Origin: JBHPHA01 sp042569905
GTDB taxonomy: Bacteria > Patescibacteriota > Minisyncoccia > Moranbacterales > UBA9337
Assembly (NCBI GenBank): GCA_042569905.1
Contig: JBHPHA010000013.1
Location: forward strand, 1 to 32,262
DNA: 32,262 nt
Direction: 5' to 3'
The translations under genes and the position numbers were made by a program. The notes under the pieces were generated by a model. That model did no database searches. It had not been told where the DNA came from and worked only from the letters and a program-made list of their open reading frames with translations. Positions 6,647-14,019 of this stretch are shown here, piece by piece (the stretch's first letter is position 1; each line of letters starts with the position of its first letter).

Positions 6647-9576
6647 TTCTTAATCCCAACAATAAAATTCTCCCCTTCAATTTCGAACTCTTTTTCAAGG
6701 TCAGCTTCTTTAATTTTTCCTGAAACATTTTTATCTGCCAATGTTTCTTTGAAAATCAAGTCTCCAAATTTTTCAAATACAGCTGAATCGGTTTCAAATC
6801 CAACTTCAATTCTATTGTCCACTTCATATCCAGCTTCCTTTCTCATTTGTTGAATATTTCTCACAACTTCACGAGCAAGCCCCTCAAGACGAAGATCCTC
6901 ATCAATAGATGTATTTAATCCAACCCTTTCAACCCAAGATAGACTACTACCCTCCTCAATACTCTCAATTACTTTAACATTTTTGACATTCACCTCTTCC
7001 TTAATTATATCCTTTAGTTCATCATCTAAATTCATTTGTCCAACGACTAGCAATTCAGAGAGAGGTTGGCGAACCTTAATACCTGATCCAGCTCTATTTT
7101 GAAGACCTTCATTGATAATATCCCTAGTTAGTTGCATCTTCTCATTCACGTCACCATCAATCAATTCCTCATTGTACACAGGAAAATCTTCCAAATGCAC
7201 AGATTCTTTTCCGGTTAAGTTCTTGAAAATCTCATCAGAAACAAATGGCATGAACGGAGCCATCACCTTCGAAAGCTCGACTAACACATAGTGCAAAGTT
7301 TGATACGCTTCATTTTTATCACCGTCATCCTCACTCTTCCAAAATCTTCTTCGACTCCTTCGAATATACCAATTTGAAAGTTGATCAACATATTTCGGCA
7401 ATAGTCTTGATGCCTTGTGTAGCTCATAATTTTCCATATGAACATTGAAATCACGAATGAGTGTGTGCAGTTCTGAAATGATCCATTTGTCCAACAAGTT
7501 TTCAGGACTCTTCGGATCAAAGTTTTCATCTGCTTCAAATTTATCAATGTTTGCATACATCACAAAGAATGAATACGAATTCCAAAGCATACGAAGCATT
7601 CCACGCACCACTTCCCCGACTTCTTTTTCAGAAAAATTCAAATTCTGAGCAGCCACCACAGGTGAGCTCATAAGATAATACCTCACAGCATCTGCTCCAT
7701 ATTTTTCAAACATCTCCATTGGATCTGGGTAGTTTTTCAACTTCTTTGCCATCTTTTTTCCATCCTCAGCAAGAACAATTCCATTCACAATCACATTATT
7801 GAAAGCTGGTTTTTCCTTGATTGCAGATCCGATCACATGCAAGTAATAAAACCATGCACGAGTCTGATCAACTCCCTCTGCAATGAAATCTGCTGGGAAA
7901 GTATTTTCAAATTTTTCATTATTCTCAAACGGATAATGCTTTTGAGCATATGGCATTGAACCACTATCAAACCAAGTGTCGAGCACATCTGGAATTCTTT
8001 TCATGGTCCCTTCACATTTTTCACACTTGAAAGTAATCTCATCCACAATGTGCTTGTGAAGGTCATCCACTTTCTGCCCACTCAGCTCCTCAAGTTCACC
8101 TGCAGACCCCAAAACTTTCATCTCACCGCATTCACACTTCCAAATCGGCATTACTGAAGCCCAAAATCTTTGCCTCGAAATTGACCAATCCCTTGCACCT
8201 TCAAGCCATTTTCCAAAACGTCCTTCTTTCATATGACTTGGTGACCAATTGATTTCTTTTGCCAACTCCAAAGCATCATCCTTGATTTCAGTGACTTTCA
8301 CAAACCAAGAAGAAGTCGCGTAGTTAATTAATGGAGTATCACATCTCCAACAATGTGGATAGCTATGTTCATATTTTTTCTTAGAAAAAAGTAATCCGTT
8401 TTTTGCAAGATATTTAATCATTTCAACATCAGTACTAGTATGGTCTTCCAGTGGCTTCACATTCAATCCTGCCAAATCACCAAGTTCGCTTTTGAAAGTT
8501 CCATCCATTGAAACGTGTTGAACAAAAGGAAGATTCTTTTCTTTTCCAAGATTCATATCGTCCTCACCAAAAGCCGGCGCAATATGAACCACACCAGTTC
8601 CATCTTCAGTGGTCACAAAATCAGCCGCATAAATCTTCCATCCATTCTCACGATTCTCCAGACTCTCATCTTTTGCATATGCATCAAAAAGCGGCTTGCA
8701 TGATTTTCCAACTAAATCTTTTCCTTTAAATTCTTCAACTATCTCATATTCCGATCCTTCAAAAACTTCAACTAATCTTTCTTTAGCTAAAACAAACTTC
8801 GCAATTCCCCCATTACCACCCTCATCCTCTTTTTCAACCTTCACATAATCGATATCCTCACCCACTGCCAACGCAACATTCCCTGGAAGTGTCCATGGAG
8901 TTGTTGTCCAAGCTAGAACATAAGTTCCGGGCTCATCTACCAATTCAAACTCCGCAGTCACTGACAAGTCCTTGATGTCTTTGTATCCCTCTGCAACCTC
9001 AGACTGAGAAAGAGTTGTTTCACATCTTGGACACACGTGCATTGACCGGTAACTTTCATAAACAAAACCCTTGTCATAAAGCTCCTTGAAAACCCACCAA
9101 ACAGATTCCATATAATCCTTATCCATTGTTTTGTAAGCATCCTCCATATCAGCCCATCTTCCAACTCTTCCAATCACCTTTTTCCATTCATCCACATATC
9201 CCAAAACCTTGCTGCGACAAAGTTCATTAAATTTATCCACTCCCATCTCTTCAATATCTTTTTTCTTTTTAGACCCCATTTCCTTCTCAACAATATTCTC
9301 TATAGGAAGACCATGACAATCCCATCCCCATTTTCTCTCTACATATCGCCCTCTCATAGTCCAATACCTCGGAACCACATCTTTCATCAAGCTACCAACA
9401 ATATGTCCGTAGTGAGGTGTTCCTGTTGCAAATGGAGGCCCATCATAAAAAGTATATTCCTTGGAATCTTTTCGATTCTCAAGAGACTTTTCAAAAATCT
9501 TATTATCCTCCCAAAACTTCAAAACTTCCTCTTCCATCACTGGAAATTTTTGCCTTGAATCTACTTTCTTATACAT
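6637..9576 (-). CDS. ileS: Isoleucyl-tRNA synthetase, type 2
   Basis: IleRS charges tRNA-Ile and hydrolyses mischarged valine. The 979 residues include the class I HIGH motif as HYGH (55-58) within PPFATGTPHYGH, and the KMSKS loop as KMAKK (608-612) in DGKKMAKKLKNYPDP. Both contexts are those of the eukaryote-like IleRS2 group rather than the bacterial IleRS1 form (PPYANG..HLGH, KMSKS). The CP1 editing domain is present (threonine-rich WTTTPWTLPGNVALAVGED, and HIAPAFGEDD), as are a C-x-C...C-x2-C zinc knuckle and the DVLDTWFDSGSMPY tryptophan region, the anticodon-binding helix domain (DKWIISELHTL) and a C-terminal IleRS tail. The second residue of the KMSKS serine pair is alanine. Type 2 enzymes are typically insensitive to mupirocin, so the same is expected here. 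It is preceded by a T-box leader and is probably co-transcribed with recO. No SD is present; the start context is AAATAAAGATATG. Confidence 0.96.
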   Translation of the reverse strand: MYKKVDSRQKFPVMEEEVLKFWEDNKIFEKSLENRKDSKEYTFYDGPPFATGTPHYGHIVGSLMKDVVPRYWTMRGRYVERKWGWDCHGLPIENIVEKEMGSKKKKDIEEMGVDKFNELCRSKVLGYVDEWKKVIGRVGRWADMEDAYKTMDKDYMESVWWVFKELYDKGFVYESYRSMHVCPRCETTLSQSEVAEGYKDIKDLSVTAEFELVDEPGTYVLAWTTTPWTLPGNVALAVGEDIDYVKVEKEDEGGNGGIAKFVLAKERLVEVFEGSEYEIVEEFKGKDLVGKSCKPLFDAYAKDESLENRENGWKIYAADFVTTEDGTGVVHIAPAFGEDDMNLGKEKNLPFVQHVSMDGTFKSELGDLAGLNVKPLEDHTSTDVEMIKYLAKNGLLFSKKKYEHSYPHCWRCDTPLINYATSSWFVKVTEIKDDALELAKEINWSPSHMKEGRFGKWLEGARDWSISRQRFWASVMPIWKCECGEMKVLGSAGELEELSGQKVDDLHKHIVDEITFKCEKCEGTMKRIPDVLDTWFDSGSMPYAQKHYPFENNEKFENTFPADFIAEGVDQTRAWFYYLHVIGSAIKEKPAFNNVIVNGIVLAEDGKKMAKKLKNYPDPMEMFEKYGADAVRYYLMSSPVVAAQNLNFSEKEVGEVVRGMLRMLWNSYSFFVMYANIDKFEADENFDPKSPENLLDKWIISELHTLIRDFNVHMENYELHKASRLLPKYVDQLSNWYIRRSRRRFWKSEDDGDKNEAYQTLHYVLVELSKVMAPFMPFVSDEIFKNLTGKESVHLEDFPVYNEELIDGDVNEKMQLTRDIINEGLQNRAGSGIKVRQPLSELLVVGQMNLDDELKDIIKEEVNVKNVKVIESIEEGSSLSWVERVGLNTSIDEDLRLEGLAREVVRNIQQMRKEAGYEVDNRIEVGFETDSAVFEKFGDLIFKETLADKNVSGKIKEADLEKEFEIEGENFIVGIKKYQ

Positions 9577-9671
9577 ATCTTTATTTAGTAGCTAGTAACT
9601 CATAAACGGTAACTAGAAACTTATTATTAATTTTCAATTTAAAATTTTCACTCTCTATTAAAAACAAAAAA

Positions 9672-9883
9672 CTCTTCGCTCTTATATGTTAATAATAACA
9701 CATAAGGACGAAGAGCTTCTTCGTGGTACCACCTTAATTCTCCCAATAAAAAATCGAGACTTATTTGCCTGCTATTACGGGCTTACCCGATGAGTTCTAC
9801 TTACGAAACAAAATCGCTTTCTTCTCATAGCTCCAGAGTGATTACTCTTTCAATGCTTTTACTTTTTTTCTTAATTTCTTTCA
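9672..9883 (-). promoter_or_regulatory. T-box riboswitch (tRNA-Ile sensing) for ileS
   Basis: Reading the - strand, the leader has every 3' element of a transcriptional T-box. The specifier is AUC (9842-9840), followed by A and the conserved CUCUGGAGC. A Stem II/III-like region has CGGG-UAAG-CCCG around 9789-9778. The T-box GGUGGUACC is at 9733-9725, whose UGGU would pair with the ACCA end of uncharged tRNA. The antiterminator AAGG...ACGAAGA-AGC-UCUUCGU-CCUU (9735-9704) shares bases with a terminator whose arms are 9715-9696 and 9691-9672, followed by six U (9671-9666). An isoleucine codon in the specifier matches the downstream ileS. The 5' side is very short: the predicted start is about 41 bases before the specifier, and AGAGU/ACUCU forms a 5-bp hairpin with AAUC as its loop. 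Confidence 0.9.
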
Positions 9884-9889
9884 ATAATA

Positions 9890-9918
9890 ATACTATACCT
9901 TTTTTACTTTTTTGTAAA
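9890..9918 (-). promoter_or_regulatory. Promoter of the ileS T-box transcript
   Basis: On the - strand, TTTACA (9918-9913) and TAGTAT (9895-9890) are separated by 17 bases. An overlapping TATAGT at 9897-9892 is an alternative -10 with 15-base spacing. Transcription should start near 9883. The terminator of the upstream gene ends at 9920, one base from this -35 box, so no longer leader is possible without read-through. Confidence 0.6.
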
Positions 9919-9919
9919 T

Positions 9920-9955
9920 AAAAAAACGGCACGGGCTCTCATTAGAGCCAGTGCC
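9920..9955 (-). terminator. Intrinsic terminator of the YwqK-like gene
   Basis: The - strand reads GGCAC-(T)GGCTCT-AATG-AGAGCC(C)-GTGCC, a GC-rich hairpin (9955-9928), then CG and seven T (9926-9920). It starts six bases after the stop codon of the gene ending at 9962 and runs directly into the ileS promoter. Confidence 0.85.
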
Positions 9956-9961
9956 ATGCTT

Positions 9962-10654
9962 CTACCTTCGTCTATGATGCGGATTTTTGTTATGTCGACC
10001 ACGACTTCGCGAATGATTATCCTGACGACGATCTTCGTATTCCCCAGGACGATGCATCATTTCTTTTCCCCTCTTATTATACTTAAAGTACATTGTCCTT
10101 CCATTATGATAACGAATTTTTCCATGATGTTTTTTGCCAAATTTATAATAAATATATTTAACATCACCATTAACAAACCGTATCTCCTCCCTAACTCTTT
10201 TACCTCTCTTATAATAGATACACTCCCCTAATCCATTGGAATGCTTGGTTTTCTTTGAAGTTATTCGGTCTCTCCTATATTTTTCGATTATTTTCTTATC
10301 CGAATAAATAAATACCCTCTGAATAACATCCAACTCACCATCATAATACTCCTGAAAGATGACTCCGTCAGGGTACAGGACATCTTGTCTAGTCTTCTGA
10401 CGCTTCTCGTAATACTCAATAACTAAATTTCCAGGAATTTTCTTGTTTCTCATTGTTCTTGTAATAATGTCACCATATACATCATAAACTTCAAAAAACT
10501 CCCTCGTATCTAGAGTGTAGCTAATAGTATTCGAGCCATTTAAATCATCCCTGTGTGTGATAGTTGGATTATTTATCCTGGAAAAAGCGACTCCTCCGGT
10601 CAACAATAGTCCACTAACTAACATAGCAATAGCAACAATCAAAGTATTTCTCAT
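9962..10654 (-). CDS. Secreted YwqK/MORN-like repeat protein
   Basis: The start is the ATG at 10654, because GGAGG at 10666-10662 lies seven bases upstream; a longer in-frame start at 10711 would overlap the promoter. The 230-residue product begins with a signal peptide or signal anchor (MRNTLIVAIAMLVSGLLLTGGVAFS). The body has short repeats of about 20 residues such as KTRQDVLYPDGVIFQEYYDGE, RVREEIRFVNGDVKYIYYKFGK and KHHGKIRYHNGRTMYFKYNKRGK. These follow the 'x-x-x-Y-x-x-G-x-x-x-x-x-Y' rhythm of YwqK-type MORN variants. The last 30 residues are rich in arginine, histidine and asparagine. The function is unknown: MORN-variant proteins are often surface or toxin-associated, but no partner gene is adjacent. 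It is monocistronic, with its own strong promoter, SD and terminator, unlike its SD-less neighbours. Confidence 0.75.
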   Translation of the reverse strand: MRNTLIVAIAMLVSGLLLTGGVAFSRINNPTITHRDDLNGSNTISYTLDTREFFEVYDVYGDIITRTMRNKKIPGNLVIEYYEKRQKTRQDVLYPDGVIFQEYYDGELDVIQRVFIYSDKKIIEKYRRDRITSKKTKHSNGLGECIYYKRGKRVREEIRFVNGDVKYIYYKFGKKHHGKIRYHNGRTMYFKYNKRGKEMMHRPGEYEDRRQDNHSRSRGRHNKNPHHRRR

Positions 10655-10714
10655 AACATAACCTCCAATTAGTATGAATAAGATACAATACTTACAATAA
10701 AAGAACTTCACGTA

Positions 10715-10743
10715 ATATTAGCACAAATCGACGCAAAAGTCAA
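10715..10743 (-). promoter_or_regulatory. Strong sigma70-type promoter of the YwqK-like gene
   Basis: On the - strand, TTGACT (10743-10738) and TAATAT (10720-10715) are separated by exactly 17 bases, and TGC directly before the -10 gives an extended -10. Predicted start is near 10708, giving a leader of about 54 bases that ends in GGAGG. The layout is nearly identical to the promoter at 22779-22807. Confidence 0.8.
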
Positions 10744-10802
10744 CAGCGATACCATTAACACTCCCTCAAAAGCAATTGATATAAGATATTTAAAGGGTAA
10801 AT

Positions 10803-10824
10803 AAAAAAAACAGTCTTTCGACTG
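10803..10824 (-). terminator. Intrinsic terminator after trxA
   Basis: The - strand reads AAAAACAGTC-GAAA-GACTGTTTTTTTT, a short stem with a GAAA tetraloop and a T tract, about 30 bases past the trxA stop. Confidence 0.85.
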
Positions 10825-10854
10825 TTTTTTTATTTCTCTCAAGCATTCAATTAT

Positions 10855-11172
10855 CTATTCGATACTCCCAAGCTCTGCCTTCAAAGAATCTGCATCTTGA
10901 ACACCGGTAAATTCTTTGACAATCTCTCCGCCTTTGAAAATCTTGATTGCTGGAATTGACATAATCCCATATTTTGAAGCAATTTCGGAATTCTCATCAA
11001 CATTCACTTTTCCAACCTTGAATTGCCCTTCAACATCCTTAGCTAACTCATCGATAATAGGACCCATCATCTGACAAGGACCACACCAAGGAGCCCAAAA
11101 ATCAACCAAAGTAACTTGCTCACTATTAATCACTTCTTCTTCAAAATTCTGATCTGTAAATTCAATTGCCAT
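10855..11172 (-). CDS. trxA: Thioredoxin
   Basis: This is a 105-residue classical thioredoxin, the general cytoplasmic dithiol reductant. The active site is FWAPWCGPC with C30 and C33, the buried aspartate lies in the VDFW segment, and the cis-proline is in SIPAIKIF. It has no signal peptide. The gene lies 27 bases after the glycan-ligase gene in the same direction and is closed by an intrinsic terminator, so it is probably the second gene of that transcript. The start at 11172 is in an A/T-rich context with no SD. No thioredoxin reductase is in the window. Confidence 0.95.
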   Translation of the reverse strand: MAIEFTDQNFEEEVINSEQVTLVDFWAPWCGPCQMMGPIIDELAKDVEGQFKVGKVNVDENSEIASKYGIMSIPAIKIFKGGEIVKEFTGVQDADSLKAELGSIE

Positions 11173-11199
11173 ACTATTTTAAATTAAATCATTACTAAA

Positions 11200-13773
11200 T
11201 TAATCACTAACTTCACCATCTGTAGTGTCTGGTACAACTTCCACATCTGGTACAGTCTCTGCGCTGTCATCTACAATAATCTCTTGCGCCTGATCTGGAG
11301 TAATCATGTCGCTCTCATCAATTTCAACACTTTCATTCTCAGTAACAGTTTGAGCATCTTCAATATTATTCAAATTACCTTTTCCGCTTTCTAGGTTATC
11401 AATCATTTCATCAACTTGCTCTTTCAGTTTATCATTACCTGTAGTGGATATCAAATCTGAAACTTTCTCATAATACTTCAAAGCATTCTGAGTATCCTTC
11501 ATTTTTTCATACAAAACACCTAAGCTAAAATTAGTGTTAATCTCATTTGGATTAACTGCTAATATGTATTTGTACACCTGTTCAGCATTCTTATTGTCCT
11601 TATCCTCTCCTCGAACTTGATACAATCTAGCTAAGTTGAATAGATAATTTATATTACTATTATCAAGATTAATTGCTTGAATTGTTGCAGCTACAGCTCC
11701 ATCATTATCACCAAGAGCTTCATTTGTAATTGATAGATTATAGTAACCCATCGCAAAATCACTCTTCTTTTTCAGGGCTTCCTCGAAATCTTTTTGAGCA
11801 TTTTCAATTAATCCTTTTCTCACCGCTTCATCATCCTGTCTTGATGCCAAACTCAATTTAGACTGACCAATCTTAACTAAAAATAGTGGATTATTTGGCT
11901 CCAAACTCAAAGCTTTTTCATAACTATCCTTAGTCAGATCAACTGCATCACTTGAATATTTACCTGCAACCTCATAAACTTGACCCAAAACTGAGTAAGC
12001 CAATACGTCATTAGGCATCAGCCTAACTCCCTCCTTAGCCAATTCAACTGATCGATTTATATATGATTCAATCTTTTCCAACGACTGGTCTCCTTGTCCA
12101 CTTGAGATTTCAAGATTAACCAAACTTACGTACTCCTGACTTGCTCTTAAGAAATACCTACCCTCTCTTCTATTTAGACTATATGCTTTCACAATACCCT
12201 CAACAGAAGCTTCAGAACTACCCTTCGCTACGGCACTTTTTCCAGCATATAAATCAGCCACATAAATTTTACCAATAGACACAAATAGCACTGCAACACT
12301 CGCGCTAATAACTATAAAAATAAACGCTAAAGCTAGGGCATATTTCGGAGAAGCCTTTAGAGATAGGCTGATTTGCTCCTTTCCAAATCCAATCTCCAGA
12401 AACAACACAGCAACGGTCAATGAAGCTAGCAGTGCACCAATAATAAGTATTGACCCCTCAACTCTAGCTAAAAAGATAGCCGGAATTAGTATGATCATAG
12501 AAGAAATCAACCCCAAGGAATAAGTCTTACTCTTATCCTTCTTCGCAGTACTAACTAGATACAAACTAACACTCAAGAATGATAGAGCTAGCACAATGAA
12601 ACTCACAGCGCCCAATGCTCCCACAGTTGGAATCAATTCAAAGAATAACCCTGTTCCTTGATAGAAACGGAAATTATAAAAAGAATTCACATTAAAACTT
12701 TCAGGTCTATACATTGAGAAGTCATATCCATATGTAGCTGGTCCAGATCCTAAAAATAAATTATCTTTCAATCCTCCCTTCACAATTTCCCATGAAAGAC
12801 TAGCATTTGGAGCAACCTCTACTGGAATATCAATTTTTGCCATTCCATTTGACGATTCAATCATAATAGCCACAATTATCAAAAGAAATGCCGACATAGG
12901 AACCCAAGCAACTCCCTTTTTAATACTAACAACGCCAGACAAAATGTAGATTAGTAAGAATCCAACACCCACCAAAACAATCCAGAGTAAAATCTTATCA
13001 TATAATGCAGATAAGATAACCACATTTAATACTGTAGCTAAAAATACCAAGCCTTTCAAAATATTTCCCAGAATCCTTGAATAACCCTTTTCATTTATCT
13101 TAATCGCGGCAGTAATAAGCAGTGGAATAGAAACACCTATAAACAATTTTAGTCCAGCCATGGTGCCAATCAGGCTAAGCGGTACCATATGAAGCTTTTC
13201 AGTGATGAATTTTACATCAAAAATCGCTACAGCTGTCCATAATGAAACAACTACACTAGAAATAACCAAACCAGAGAACGCCATCTGCATTCTTTTGGCA
13301 GTTAAGTTACTCATAAATATGTAATAGAAAGCCATCATCGCAGTAAGATTCATAAAACCTCTTGATGGGTCACCAAAAAATCCCCAGAAACTATGCCACC
13401 TATCCACAGAAAAGATCATTGAAATTAAGCATATGAACCAAAAAACAAGCAACATAACGTCCACTGGAGTTTTCCTAATCTTCATTTCACCGAGAATAAC
13501 ACCCTTAGAAACCCATAATACTAAAGCCAGAAGAACCCAAAAATAAAAATAAATCTGCTTCTCAAAAACCACACCTTGAAAAGTTACTCCTGTGAAAAAC
13601 AGAGGTATTCCTAAAAAAACCATGAATAAACTGAGTCCTATGATTTTGTCAAAAATCCTAGTAATTGTATTTGAATCTGAGCCTGTATCAGCTAGCTTTT
13701 TAGCGTAAGGCTTTTTGAACATGTCCCTACTTTTCAAGCCACCAAAACGATCTTGTGTTTTATTTCTTTTCAT
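11200..13773 (-). CDS. O-antigen ligase-type membrane protein with C-terminal TPRs
   Basis: The product has 857 residues. The first half is a polytopic membrane protein (roughly 10-12 hydrophobic segments from about residue 45 to 500). A large loop contains SWEIVKGGLKDNLFLGSGPATYGYDFSMYRP, matching the 'G.G...Y....' pattern of the Wzy_C/WaaL O-antigen ligase family, whose members transfer lipid-linked glycans to lipid A or protein. From about residue 590 there are tetratricopeptide repeats (for example DVLAYSVLGQVYEVAGKYSSDAVDLTKDSYEKALSLEPNN and NPNEINTNFSLGVLYEKMKDTQNALKYYEKV), then an acidic disordered tail of about 60 residues. The TPR half may bind acceptor proteins or partner enzymes. 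It is the first gene of a unit with trxA and has a promoter about 150 bases upstream. A protein-glycosylation or surface-polysaccharide role is likely; the exact substrate cannot be seen. Confidence 0.8.
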   Translation of the reverse strand: MKRNKTQDRFGGLKSRDMFKKPYAKKLADTGSDSNTITRIFDKIIGLSLFMVFLGIPLFFTGVTFQGVVFEKQIYFYFWVLLALVLWVSKGVILGEMKIRKTPVDVMLLVFWFICLISMIFSVDRWHSFWGFFGDPSRGFMNLTAMMAFYYIFMSNLTAKRMQMAFSGLVISSVVVSLWTAVAIFDVKFITEKLHMVPLSLIGTMAGLKLFIGVSIPLLITAAIKINEKGYSRILGNILKGLVFLATVLNVVILSALYDKILLWIVLVGVGFLLIYILSGVVSIKKGVAWVPMSAFLLIIVAIMIESSNGMAKIDIPVEVAPNASLSWEIVKGGLKDNLFLGSGPATYGYDFSMYRPESFNVNSFYNFRFYQGTGLFFELIPTVGALGAVSFIVLALSFLSVSLYLVSTAKKDKSKTYSLGLISSMIILIPAIFLARVEGSILIIGALLASLTVAVLFLEIGFGKEQISLSLKASPKYALALAFIFIVISASVAVLFVSIGKIYVADLYAGKSAVAKGSSEASVEGIVKAYSLNRREGRYFLRASQEYVSLVNLEISSGQGDQSLEKIESYINRSVELAKEGVRLMPNDVLAYSVLGQVYEVAGKYSSDAVDLTKDSYEKALSLEPNNPLFLVKIGQSKLSLASRQDDEAVRKGLIENAQKDFEEALKKKSDFAMGYYNLSITNEALGDNDGAVAATIQAINLDNSNINYLFNLARLYQVRGEDKDNKNAEQVYKYILAVNPNEINTNFSLGVLYEKMKDTQNALKYYEKVSDLISTTGNDKLKEQVDEMIDNLESGKGNLNNIEDAQTVTENESVEIDESDMITPDQAQEIIVDDSAETVPDVEVVPDTTDGEVSD

Positions 13774-13923
13774 AGTTATTTCTTTTCAAAAATTCTTTTT
13801 AATTATTTATTTTAAAATATTACCATTATTTAACCAAGATCTTGATTGCAATCTCATATTCCACCAAAATAAGGAATCATAAGCAGACTCTGAAAAAAAA
13901 ATACTAGTAATTATCTATACTTA

Positions 13924-13951
13924 ATTATACCTTCTGACAATAAAATTGCAA
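13924..13951 (-). promoter_or_regulatory. Promoter of the glycan ligase-trxA unit
   Basis: The - strand has TTGCAA (13951-13946), a 16-base spacer and a perfect TATAAT (13929-13924). The leader is about 145 bases and carries no SD. The rest of the 246-base gap 13774-14019 shows no gene and no clear terminator for the giant protein. Confidence 0.6.
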
Positions 13952-14019
13952 TGAATCCAAAGAGTAATTAGCCCTGTCATTGCTTAGTCTCAGGATAATT
14001 TAATCATAAACAATGATGT

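Noticed and set aside
8508..8729. Several + strand open frames opposite ileS (also 7445-7648, 9313-9605)
   Set aside because: They are antisense to strongly conserved IleRS sequence, have no start signals and no plausible products.
10655..10711. Longer version of the YwqK-like gene starting at 10711
   Set aside because: The added codons cover the SD and lie at the predicted transcription start; the SD fits the ATG at 10654.
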